A DNA stretch of 64,000 bases, from NCBI RefSeq assembly GCF_000002995.4, contig NW_025062479.1, positions 8,609,721 to 8,673,720 on the forward strand, in the 5' to 3' direction. The translations under genes were made by a program, and so were the position numbers. Below, piece by piece: positions 11,274-24,800 of the stretch. The first letter of the stretch is position 1; every line of letters begins with the position of its first letter. Source of the stretch: Brugia malayi. Lineage: Eukaryota; Nematoda; Chromadorea; Rhabditida; Onchocercidae. The notes under the pieces are model-generated. The model did not search any database. It saw only the letters and a program-made list of their open reading frames with translations, and was not told the DNA's origin.

Positions 11274-14200
11274 ATAACTGATTAAGCGTTGATATAGTTT
11301 AATGCTTTGAAGCATACTGTTGTATTTGCTTGCTGCAGTAACATAGTATAATGTTATCAGTAGCATTTATTTATTTATTATAGGCATTTTAGGACTAAGG
11401 TTTATATTTTATATCTTTTTTTTTAAAAAAAAACTCTAGGCTAACAAATTTGAAGACATTTTTTTCCGTAAATGAAATTCCTGGTCGTCCGATTCATGAT
11501 TGTTTCCACAAGCACACGTATCTGTTATTAGTAATTTTTTTTTTTGTATAACAATTCCAATTTTATAAAGATAATAAAATCGTTTTTTGAAATCCACTGA
11601 AAAAGATTTCATAAGGGTTTGTTTTGTTTGTAAAATTTTGTTCCGTTCCTTTCTTGCTAAAATAATCACCGCTTTTCCAAATTTTTTGAATTAATACTAT
11701 CAATGTGTAAAATATGAGAACTGTACAACCGTGGTAATGTTTTTTGCTGTTGACCAGACAAAAATAATTTATCTATTTTAAAGGACGAAATATAAAAATG
11801 TAAATTCTGTTTTTTATGGCCTGAAAATTTTAAATTAGGTTATTTCTGATTATATTATGAGACATATATAAGGCCTTGAACTTTTTTACATTGATTATTC
11901 AGTTTTATTGATTTTGAATAATTGATTGAATGATGCCTCATTGAGTCACTGATCACGATAGCTGATGGACAATAAACATTGGTTCCTAAAAATGAATGTA
12001 ATAAAAATTAAATTCCAATTTGTGCGATACGGAAATAAATGCTGAAACATGAATTATACCATAAATTGAAGACAAAGAATCGCATTTTTAAATTCCCCGT
12101 AAATTTATTATTGATTTGAGAGAGAAAAGAAATACTGGAGGAAGAATTCTTGCCCAAAGTCTATAGCTGATTCAGCGCCGTCTAAATCAATGGAGCTTCA
12201 TTTGTAAACTAAATAATTTACATAGAGACCACTCCTTTTCTAATGCATAGCTTCTGAAAGTATTAGTATATATGAAAACAGTCACTGACGTGTCATTGTA
12301 CAGTTGTTATTATCAATCAATCAGTAGAATTGTTTCGTTTTAAAATTTCTAAAATCATAAACGTGTCTTCATTTTGAAGATTCGATAAAGATGGAATAAT
12401 TTGGTAGACAAAACAGCTTTGTTTTCAACTTGAGAAATAGGTTTCCCGAATTATTGATACCCTTGTTTCCTCAACAATTTAATAACCCTAAAGTTACCAT
12501 GAAATATCATTTCCTGATGTTGAAATTTTTCATAGTTTAGAATTTTATATCTATTCTATGTTAGAAATGTTAGAAAATTAAATCAGTACTTCTAACGGGT
12601 AATGCTAGCATGGTGATAACACTTCCCAGGAAGCAGCATATTTCATCGTTAAACAGTGATAGTTCGCATGCAAGAGGAATAGCATCACCACCTGTTCTTC
12701 CCTTCCTCTCCACTTCCCAGTCGCATATTTCATTCATTTTTGTTCATTCCAACTTTTTGTAAGCAGTCATCTCTGAACATTGTTTTCTGAGAAGTTCGCT
12801 ATTTTCGTACGCTTTCTTGGTAGTTCAGAAGCAGACTTCTGTTCGTGCATATTTTATGTATTCTGGTAAGTCGATAATTCAGCCTTGTAATTGCTCAGCT
12901 AAAAAACTAAAACTTTTGAAACTCAACCATAATTTCATTTAAATTCAGAATTAGTCTCTAGTCATTTCCAGCTTTTCCTACTTTAATTTAATTGTTCATG
13001 GCCTCCAATTTCGCATTTCAAATTTTAGTAAAAGTTTTTAACTATATAAAAGTTAACTTTCAGTTGAATTATTAATCTAGTAGAAGATGAAGAAATCCGC
13101 CATTTAGTAACTTTTAACATTTTACTTCATCATTATCAATAGAATCACCACATTAATCTTTTTGGAATCATGTTTTATATATGTTATTAGTCGGTGAAGC
13201 AGTAATTTTACATCTAAGCTGAGAAATAACAACTGATTTTACTAAAACAAATAACTTTTAGTGGATTCCATTTCTAGTACGTACTATTACTTCTAAGAAA
13301 TGGATAATGATAAGAAATTAATCAGTTACCAATATCCATCGCTTCTTTTCTCTTATATCAGTAACTGTATGTGCGGTTACGAAATTACTTCCGTATATAT
13401 ATAAAATTGCAATCACTATTGTTTGGTCTACCACTTTTAAAGAAAGTACTAAAGTAGTAAAGTTTGTTCGAGACTGTCATTTTGCTAAGCATTAGTCACT
13501 AGAATTAATTTCCAAATTTTTTTAGTAGTCACAATCTCACGATCAAAATCGTATAGAAAAAAGTTTAAAAATTGCAAAAATTCAAGATAATGTATCGGTA
13601 ACAAAAACCATTGTTATATATCTCTTTCCTTAACCATCAAAACAAAATCTACTCCCTATATAATCATGGTCTTGAAAAAAGCGATATTCATAAAGTACTG
13701 AGTGTCGTGAAAGATTTGAAAAAAAAAAAATCATTTTAGGAGACGTTTATTGATTTCTGGGAGATTCGCTTAACATAGACATTAATATGTGGGATAATAC
13801 AGGAATATAGTAAATCGTTTATCAAGAGAAGCTATAATACAATAAACTTGCTAGAGAAGAACTGAAGTAGCGAAATCCCTTTTTGTGGTCGAACTGCCTC
13901 GTGATTGAACTCTGCTGGTTTAACACACTACTGTTAATATGAGTAGCCTCCTTATGTAGCAAGCAGTATACATAAACAAAATACATGATTTACAATAATC
14001 GGTCTAATAAAGAGCTGTTGACCTGGTTTAGAAACAAATCTAATTACTAGTTAGTGGTGGCACAACAGTGAGATCAACTAAATGAGGAGCTGATACCGTG
14101 TGTAAACAATATATAGAAGATTTACAATCTAAACATAAGTTTACTTTTTGGAAACAAAAAGTTTAGGGTATAAACATTGTATTGCAAAGAGTTCATAGAA

Positions 14201-17200
14201 TATATTTCTTACTCATATTTTCTACTCTCATATAATATTTTAGATTTTTGCGATATTGAAATCCACGGTTTCCAACAGAATGAGTCCAAAATCTTAGTTA
14301 CTACTTTTACCAAATATAATTAGTGTATTATTATTTATCAATTATTATCAATAATATTATTGTTTATTATTATTATTAAATTTTTTCATTTGCAGCTTCT
14401 AAAGGTTAGCATAAAAAAAATTAATGACCACTCCTATTTCTGATGCGCATGTATTACTTCAAATGAAATCTACTTTGATATTCAACTAACAGCCAAGCAT
14501 AATTCTTCTGTTTAAATGGAAACTGATAACCATCAACTAATGTTAAAGTTCAAACACGTACTTTTTAAGCTACGATTACACCAAGTGACCGGTTTGATAT
14601 AGAATTCCGGGAATTAAAATATTTCTTTCAATTTGGAATTTATAATAATTAGAGTTTGTTAATGAACTAAGTCTCTTTTCCTTAGTAGCACTATAAATGA
14701 GGAAAAAACCTAAAACCACTCATGAAGGGAATGAAAGCTGTATTTTTTGATTTACAGCAATTCAAATTCAATTTTGCTCGTTCATAAGCAAGTCCATACT
14801 AACTTTATATGTGGGATGCAATTTAACCATGACTATACAAAACGTATTTGTTTTCACAAGTTTTCTTGTATCATCTATCGCGAGAGGATTCCAGGCTATA
14901 TACGTAGTTTCAAATACTGGTTTCTCGGAATAGTGCATGTTAAAAAAAGGATAAGTTTGGACTGTTCATTTAGTATTGCGTAGAGTACTTATCCTAAACT
15001 GCCTTTTGGAAAGCAAAAAATTAAGAGCAAAAATTTTTTTCTTTTTGAAAGACTGAAGTAAAATTGGTGAGAGGATGAAAAAATATTTTCCTAGTTAAAA
15101 AAATGCAGTTAAGTAAACATAGTTAAGTGAACAAACAATAAATGTGGTCAATAGCATCTGTAGGGAGAGAGCTGTACAAACTTGCATATATCATGTGTAT
15201 CGTCTGCCTCCCGTCATTATCCAACCAATTTCACCTGCCAGCATTCACCTTTCTCAATCATCTATCCTTCATACAAGAGAGCATTAGACACAGTACTATA
15301 CTGCTATATCAGAAGAGCACTGCATAATATGATTTAACATAAATTTTGCAAAGATTCCAATTAATTTTGCATTCAGTCACTTTCATTCATTAGAATTATT
15401 TGACCGTTTCTCTTATAATTTCTTCCATTTTTGGGCACTGGTAAAGATATTGTTTAAGTTATCTCAAGCATACAAACTCAGTTAGTTACAACGTATTATT
15501 AAACATATCAATAATTTTTATTTCGGCAAAACAAAATTTACTACTTTATTTTTGAAATATTTGTGAGAAATTTTTAATACCGATGTACCAAATATCCATC
15601 ATACTTGTTATTCTATATTTCAATAACAAATGACGTAGATACGTATTAGATATTTTTTAATCTTATGAGGAAATCATGCAGTTATCTACTTACAGAATCA
15701 AAAATAAATTACAACAGTATTTCTTTACAAGACAAAAAAATAACTTTAAAGAAAATAGACTCGCAAATATTAATCCTATTGATAAATCTCAAACTACGGA
15801 AATTTGTCCAAATCAAAACAAATTGAATTAGCTGTCCCGGAAGCGTCTAAGTATTAAAAGCAATGCAGTAAGAGCAAGACAAATTTGACTATTTGAAAAA
15901 TTAGGTATGTGGTTGTTTTTGTTTTCACATGAAGTCATCCGAAAATTCCGAAAATTATCGAGAGATTTGATAAATTATTTTAGTAAAATGAAGTAAAAAG
16001 TGAAAATGATTTAAAATGATATGTCGCGATTGTATTTGCAGTTTCTTTTCAACAAACTATGAAAGTGAGTGGGCCACTTCGCGATGAAAAGCAAAGAAAC
16101 TTTACAAAGTGAACAGTACATAGTATCATCGAAGAAATCTTTCCAAATTTCATTATATATCCTTTTTATCTACTTGATATCATTTTTACTTCCGATTTTC
16201 AAAAGATTTCTAATGAAACGATTGCTATTATGCAATTTGGTGAACTGATATTAAACCTCAATTTAAAACTGGTTGACCAGTTCAGCAGGGTTAATTAATT
16301 TCATATCCGAATATTATTGATTTCATAATATGCTACTTGTTGAAACAGTTCGTTGTTTATTTTACTGTAAAAAAGGAAATTTTAAAACATTAAAAAGTGA
16401 TAGAAATAGGTTTATCAATTTACTTACCAATTGTAATAAAGCCGGTATTTTGAAACAGAAAGTGATAACTTCATCCCTTCATCAAGCATAATCAACAGGA
16501 ATAATCGTTGATGAAATATCCTTAATAATATTATTAAAAAATTTCTTCTTCCTTCACCTACTCTTTTAAACAAATTAACTCACTGCTAATAATACTAAAG
16601 TAATCACTGTCAAAGTTGAGACTTGGTTTCCACACGCAAACTTTGTGAATAAGAATATTACTGGACGGTAACACAATAAACTAATCATTTCATAATCAAC
16701 ATCCGTCAAGCATGTACAAAGGTTAGCGCACCTAAGGTGCGTGATCACTTATGAATATGATAAACAGTATGAGAATAGATACCGCAGATAACAAATCCTC
16801 CAGTAACATCCAAACAGAAGCATTCATTTTCACGTGGATGAACTTATAATGCACCTACAAATATAAATATATGCGCGCAGGTGTACATGGACGAGAGTTG
16901 ACAATAGGAACAAGCTCAAGTTCTGTATCCATCTGGTTGTTGGCAAGAAAATCGTTCTCACAAAATTGTCTGCAGAGATGTTGACATGTATTGGTAGAAG
17001 CTAAAAATATAGATGAAATGAATGAGTTGGTTAAATCGTACAAGAAAACCAATAAGATGGAAGTCAGGAAGGATATCCACAAGTAGCGTCAATAATCAAA
17101 TACATAAAACCTTGTTTAGCTTAATCCTCATTCTTCATCTCTTTAAACTTATATCATTTGTATAACTAATTAGTTATTTTAAAAGTATTTTTTTAATTCC

Positions 17201-18820
17201 TATTCCAAATATTTAATGTTTATTCCAGTATGTTTTGGAATCCTCATATTCCAGTATGCATATTTATTTTTTCGATATTTTTAATTCTTAGTTTCAAAAA
17301 CTAATCCCTTTAACATTCTTTATATGTCTCATTCTAAACAACAAACTGTTAGACTTATATTTGCCATACGAAATTTAGTGAAAATTTTCATTGATTTAAC
17401 AATCAAAAATACATTATGTTAAGATTTGTTGTTGAAAATTTAATTTGATATAGTAAATTTAATTTTTTTAATTTGATTTCACAAGCCTCCTTCATTTATA
17501 ACATTTTTGCGTTATTTTCCATTATAAATTGTTGGGCATTTGTTTTACCTTTATTATTAGCAAAAGTGGTATTGTTATTTGTTTTGGAATAATGACAGTT
17601 GTTGCACTGACTAGTTATTCAGATACAGTGCATCAGTGATCATGAAAAAGATTTATGTTGTTTGCTATCTCATAGCATTTCGTTTAGTTTATTAATAGTT
17701 ATAAAAATAGATTTAGCTGGCTAATACCCTTTTCATACATTTTCACTTATTTAATGCTTTTAACGGTACAATTCACCGAGTTGCACTTCTGCTTTATGAT
17801 CAGCAATTATGATGAGTATGGTAGCACTTTTCTAGGCAAAACATTTAGGACAAAAATAATTCTTGTAATAATATATTATTTTGAATTGTTTTGATTTCTA
17901 TTTATATGTAAAACTAAGCGTAAAAATTATTGGATATCATTTATATCAGTTTTTGAACCCCTATTCTTGTATAGCAATTTTTACTGATTAATGGTTGACA
18001 GAACTGATGACTGGGGAAAAATAATTGTGACAAAGAGGATTAAAATTGATTTTGTGCATCATGGTATACATATAATTTCGATTGTTCTTTGGTAGAAGTG
18101 AAAAAAAAAAAAAACTAGTTTAGGGCAAACCGACTTCATTAAAACTTTTTTAAAACTTTGCAGTTCAATTTGTAGAAATCTATATGTATGTTCGTTTGTC
18201 AGTCTTCTAAACAAATATATGAAACTTTTAAATATCTAATGAAATGTTGACTATTATTTTTGAAAATGTTCTAATTTTCGATGCCGAAACAATATATTTT
18301 TTTTGAATTCATGGTCCATTATATACTATAGAATAAAGAAAACTCTTTTAAGATCTTCGGCTAAATATAATAAAAACGGGAAAAATTACTAGCTGATTAA
18401 ATCTATTTACATAGTCTGAGTCAATAAAACTCTTCTAATAATATAGTACCGTTCTTTTTTAGACAAATTTTTCATGAAACATAAAAAACCAATAAATGAA
18501 TCGACATTTTACAAACATTTATGTTTTTATGGAAACAAGCGTCTATCATCTGATGCGTAAGTAGTGAGCACTATACTTAACCAAGAGAAAATAAGTTTCC
18601 AATCATTGAAGTAAAGTTAACATGGTATAACATGCTGGCCTCTCTTGAAAAAAAAAAAAATTCACGTGTTAAATTTATACTCACTAATTGCTGTTCTATA
18701 CTTTGATTGTTTTGATATCACTTTTTTGATTTTATGTTGCTAAGATTATTTAAGAGTTGAGTTCGAAATTAATTAAAAGTTAGGATAAATTATAAATCAG
18801 TTTTATAACTAGTTTACTTC
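11274..18820. other. 7.5-kb gene-poor region upstream of itr-1
   Basis: No convincing exon was found. A pyrimidine-rich stretch (about 12690-12790) and an ATT-rich low-complexity run (about 14325-14390) are the only conspicuous segments. Open frames at 14747-14983, 15142-15327 and minus-strand 16855-17082 lack coherent support. In C. elegans, itr-1 has several alternative promoters, so this region may hold upstream promoters or non-coding first exons; that is inference. Confidence 0.5.
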
Positions 18821-18827
18821 ATTTCAG
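18821..18827 (+). promoter_or_regulatory. 3' splice site just upstream of the itr-1 start
   Basis: ATTTCAG at 18827 precedes the first coding exon by 34 bases. An in-frame TAG lies between it and the ATG at 18862, so translation starts inside this exon. It could receive the spliced leader or a non-coding upstream exon. Confidence 0.5.
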
Positions 18828-18861
18828 GCAATTAATACGCGTACAGTTATAGTCTGTTAGG

Positions 18862-21800
18862 ATGCTGCGAAATCAGCATCGCCTATACAACAACAAATTA
18901 TCGATAGCGATGAGTCTCGACACCTTCCATAATACCTCTCTTCATATCGGTGACGTAATATCACTGTATGCAGAAGATTATTCCCGACCAGTGGAAGATC
19001 GTTTGGAAGAACGTTTATTTCCTAGAACTGGATTTTTATCAACACTTGGGTATGCATATCATGTATTTATTGTTTTCACCTAAGTACTTGTGACTGTAAC
19101 GTGAAAGAAAAAAAATGATATTGCTATTTTGATTAGACATTTTAAAATTAAGTGTAATCTACTCACAAAATAGTAAGTTTCAAAGTCGTGATGAAAGTTG
19201 TAAGTGTAAATTGAATAGTTTACTTTGACGATGCATCGAATACATGCTATGGGATGCCACAGTTACCATACTGCTAATGTCATGTTTTCTTAAAGACCTG
19301 ATTCCATCTTTGTTTTTTTTTTTTTTTTTTTTTTTTTTTGGTCTCCTTTTTTTACGTTCTTAATCTCATGGATTATCTTACAGTCTTGTTGATGATAGAT
19401 GCATTGTTGAGATTGGTAATGGTACTCCTGATTCACCGCCAAAGAAATTCCGAGGTATTTGATAATGATTTAATAAATGGTTGTAGAATATTATGGTAAA
19501 TAATGCTCTGCATTAATTTTAAAAGTGATTTGAAATTACATTTTATTGCTCATAATTTTGTAAAAACAACATAAACCATTTTCATTTAATATTTAATTAA
19601 GAATTTTATATATCACAATATTGTGTTAGGTGTTAAGATATCATGGATGGTTTTTCTTACAATCATAGATTAAAAAGAAATTACATTAAAAAAATGAATT
19701 TGAAATATCTAATGTATTTAAAAATGATTCAAGCTATGTTGAAATATTCTAAGGTTTGAAGTTGATTGCTCACGATTCAAAAGTTTACATTTTCAGACTG
19801 TTTGTTTCGAGTTTGCCCGATTAATCGATATGCAGCGCAGAAGCAGTTTTGGACAGAGCAAAAAAAATTTCAAGTTGGTGAATCACTTTTTGAAGAAGAT
19901 ATGTTGAAAAAACTGAAGCATGCAGCAGATAAAGAAAAAGAACAAAATGACATGGAATATAAAAAAATGCTCGGCGCAAATGTACAATACGGTGGTACTA
20001 TACAGGTATCTATTTACCGGAAATCATTTTTTTTTTTTTTTTTTCATCTTTTCCTTTATGCTTGAAATATTTTTATTGTTTAAAATTCCGAATTTTTAAT
20101 GTCATATTCAAGTGATTTAAGTTTTAATTTCTTCGAGTATATATATATTGTGATCAGATCGTCTGTTACTTAAATGTTGCTGTAGGAGTGGGAGAAATTA
20201 TTGAATCGTGAAATTAAGGTTAGAAATTCAGACTAAATCATTCTTTATTGAACTGTGATATTTGATAATGAAAAATGATTTCACTACTTCCTTACATACT
20301 GAATCAATCGTATGAGTTTTAAAAAAAGAAAATCTACCAGTAAAATCTATTTTACAGTTGTTGCATGTTAAATCAGATAAATATCTAACAGTATTGAAAA
20401 ATTCACCTGCTAAATTGGAGCGTAATGCGATGAAAGTGTATTTGGATAAAAATGGTCATGAGGGTTCATGGTTCTATGTCGAACCTGTATACAAGCATTC
20501 TTTCTTTGGTGATAATGTTTGTTTTCATTATTTTTCTTAAAATGATAATTTCATTGATTTCTAATGATAATTTCAAGTTTTTTTTTTTCACTGATTACAA
20601 ACATTTGAATTACAATGAACAAAAAGAAATATGACTTTTAATAAATTTGCTCTGATTTTATTTTAGGTGAATGGTGGAGATAGGATCAGTTTGGTGCCAT
20701 ATTCATATTGTCCAATTCCGAATACAACAGGACATGTTAAACCTCAACTACATTTATCACACTTAAGGTAGTAGCACTTTTTACAGATAAAAACAGCTCT
20801 ATTACAATAGTAATAGTTCCTTATGACTTCTGTAATCATTAAATCCATTTCATATTAATTTCGTTTTTGCGCTCTTAAAAAATTACAAACTTTTCAATTT
20901 TAACTTTCTTCTGCCAACTTTTAATGCATTTATTTCCCAGTAATTTTCCATAAACAATTTCGAGTGATTCTTGAAAAATAATATGATTATATGCTGAATA
21001 TGTCCTATTCTTTAAGTCATCTCAATGACATATTCATGTGAATTTGGTAATGCTAGATATTTTTTTCCCTCTAATTCTTTCTTTCAGTTTACCAGATCAT
21101 CCAATTGGATTCGAAGTTAATTGTTCAAATGAGCTTACTGAATGGCAGGTCCTGATGTTCTTACAGTTTGACGAGAATCAAGAAAATATTGTAAAATCTG
21201 TAAGTTTTCTTATCTGAAACACTAAATTTAGGAAATTTCTATTGCTGAGTAGCAAGTTTTGATGTGTTCAACTACACATTTTGAAGAATTGAGCAAATCA
21301 CACAAACACATTGTATCATCATGTCGCTATTGAACAGCAATTATACAAAAGTGAGAAGCAATATTATTCCACAGGGAGACGTCGTGCGACTTTTTCATGC
21401 CGAGCAACAAACATTCCTAACATTAGACACTGTACCGAAAACGAATAAAGATGCAGTATTTTTGCGTTTAACAAATCGTCCATCTGCTGCCGATGCGACT
21501 TCTTCGCGAGCTTTATGGGAAATTCAGGTTGCTTTTAAATTTATAATTTTGAATATATGAATTTGATAGGTTGTTCTTTATTTCGTACTTTTTCGTATTA
21601 CTCCAGTAACAAATTTTTTTTTTTTCAGGTTGTACAGTTCGATTCATATCGTGGTGCAGCAGCATCTTGGCTAAGAGAATTTCGTTTCAAGCATTTAGCT
21701 ACTGATATGTATTTAAGTGTAGAGCGAATGCGATTAAATAAGACAGAAAATACACCAACTAATACAGTATCATCCCTTCCTGGTATAACATTAGGAAACT

Positions 21801-24800
21801 TGTAATAAATCAAGTTATTTCATATCTAGAAAGATGATGTTTATCCATACTCGCTCTATCTGATAAGACACTTCGTGAATATATCACTGAAAAGATAAAA
21901 CATGATTTAGTAAACTTTATTTTTCAAGTCTTTTCAAGAAGAAATCATTAAAACTCATGTATAAGCAAATATAGAAGCAGAATACTGTGATGATGGACAG
22001 TATTATTTGGTACCAAAACATTCGGAAAAACCGGAAACTGATGAATCTTTGCTATTTGTATTGGATCCTTGCACGTTTACAAAGGTAAAATAATCTACAA
22101 ATCAGTTTTTATATGCAAATAATTGTTTAATTACTTCCACTTATTCAATAGTCATTCAAATTTAACCTAATATATTGTCAAGGAGAGAACGCGATAACTT
22201 TAAGAAGATGGAAAATTTTAAATATCATAAAAATTGTCCTAGAACAATAACTATGATAGCCGTATTTTTAAATTTCAGACAAATTCCCATGATCTTTTTA
22301 TCTGGGAAGTTAATGTTTGGCAACAGAGATACTCTCATATTCAAATTCAGATTATATTCGGAAATTACGTGATTTATTTTTGACAGATGGATGCTAGAAT
22401 CTCCCAAAGGACCTATGTACGCCTTTGGCACGTATGTACGAACACTTGGATTCATACCACTGATCCTACCGAGAAACAGAACTTGTATCACTTCAGGTCA
22501 GAAACATTCCTTCTGAAATAAAATATTTCTTTGAAAATAAGCTGTACAAGAACATTTGGATGCAACTGTGTTTTTTCATTTCTATTAATACATTCAGCTA
22601 ATAATTTCAGCAGCAATGAGAAGGGATGGGTAAAAGTAGTTAGTGAAAATTTCAAAATCGATAAAGAAACATTTGCACTGCTTCCTGTTCGTCCGGATGA
22701 AGTTCGAGATCTAGATTTTGCCAATGATGCATGCAAAGCATTGAATGGTTTCGTCAAATTGATTAGAAGTGGGATGATCATCTCTAAAGAACCAATGAAG
22801 TAATTCCTAAAACTTTTTGTTAAGATTTGAGATTAACGCCCTCTTTTGCGAATATCCTTACAAACAGAAATTTTTGAGAGTCAGAACTGCTGTTGCAAGT
22901 ATAGGATTTTGCAAACAGTTCCCAAGTTTTTTTTATTATCACTTAGAATTGTTTCAGTGTAACGATACAGTTATTAACGGAATGCATATTTTTTGTGACA
23001 AATCAGTCTAATCATGTGACTGATCCGATCAAAATTGTAGATTTCAAGCCACCAAGAGATCGACAAAAATTACTTCGAGAGCAAGGTGTCCTTGACCAAG
23101 TAATATTTTATAATCGGTATACGATGATGTCAGAATATGCCCTATAGCTTTTTATTTTTTTAGAAATGAAATCTGGAATTAATTTGTGTGATGCATTGGA
23201 CATTAGAATTCTACGTACCTAAAAATGTTGCAAATTTGCATTACTTTGTTGAAATAAAATGCAGTTTTTTCTCAGAAATATTAAAAAAAGTCCAGAAAAT
23301 TAATGAAGAAAAGAAATAGAAATGTTAAACTTTTAGAATTCTGATTACGTCAATATGTCTCTCAATCATAATATCAGGTTTAAATTTAGCTGGACCTTTA
23401 CATACATTAGTTTAATTATTTAAAGGCAGTAAAATTATCTCATTCGATACAATACTTTCCCTAAATTAACTTATTTTTTCCTGGAGAACTATTTTGAATT
23501 CAATGCACAATAAAAAACCATTCATATTATTAAAAAAATGTTTTCAAATTACACTTCAATAAAATTTAATTGTCCAATAAACAATCTATTTCAGGTTTTC
23601 GCACTGTTACGAGCACCATTTTTGCCACGGAATGGGATTGACCCGGAACCTTTGCTATGTTCACCACGTAAACTGAGTGAAAAGGGAAATGAGATCTTCA
23701 AACAAATTTTTCATCTTTGCTATTCACTGCTTAGGTATTAGCTTTTTCCACTTATTGAGAAATTTTTAGAGAGTAACAAAATGCGACACATCAGAAAAAT
23801 CATATTGTAAGAGTGCTTTTTTTCAATTTACATAATAGAAAGCAGTAAGCTGCTCACTTGTCTTCATATTGTGTGACTTTCCGAACTGAAATTTATAAAC
23901 TTTTGCTAGTGGAATGTCCTTTTGCCTGCAGTAACAACATCAAAATTCCTGGCTGTGATATATATTTTTCGAATTCATCTGTTTTAAAAGACCAGTACGT
24001 TGAGCAATCTTATTCAGATTATTAGTTCCAGATGCATGAAACTGATAGGGTCCGAATGTTTTGTGTGTCAGTCGCACTTATATACATGACATTGAATACT
24101 TAATATCACTCTTTACATATACATACATAGTTTTACTTATTTATGCTTATGTTATAGGGTAAACAATGTGGAATATATACTCTTTTTAGGTATTCACAAG
24201 TTGGCTATCGGAAAAACCAAGAATATCTGGCAGAAAAATTTGGTCAAATACAAGAGCAGATTGGATTTGACTTACTTGCAGAAGATACGATGACAGCTGT
24301 TCTCCACAATAATCCGAAACTGTTAGAAAAATATGTTAAAAATCCACATGTAGAACGTTTTGTGGAACTCGTTCGCAATAACAAAGACGGTAGGTACGTT
24401 GCGCTATTTTTTTCTTTTTTTTTGAGAGTTATAAGTTTAATTAAGATTAATTTATCTCAGCTCACTAGTTATTCAGCAGATTTCGTTTTTGGATTAAATC
24501 ACGATTTTAGTTGGTTCGTACATAATTAGTCTTCCTTAAATTTTTTTATCTCACAACTCATATTTGGTTAGTACACCTTCTGTCAACGTAATTATTTCTT
24601 GAATATTGTCGAATAAATTGTTTTATTGGTCTGTTTAGATTCTTGGTTTATTTGGCTGATCTTTGTGTTTGTCGCGGTGAAGCAAATAAAAAAATTCAAG
24701 AATTGATCTGCAATTGTGTGCTAAATGAAGTGAATCGCGACATCTTCATTAGGACGATCATTTATGACAAAGTCGGCTAAAAATCATATTTTTTCATAGA

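Noticed and set aside
16855..17082. Minus-strand frame resembling a small secreted cysteine-containing peptide
   Set aside because: No ATG start; the frame is closed by a TGA upstream and no upstream signal-peptide exon could be joined.
22278..22352. Possible exon starting after AATTTCAG and reading [18 protein letters not shown]
   Set aside because: It has no usable GT donor, and the receptor joins directly from LDPCTFTK (22084) to MDARISQ (22387), as in other family members.
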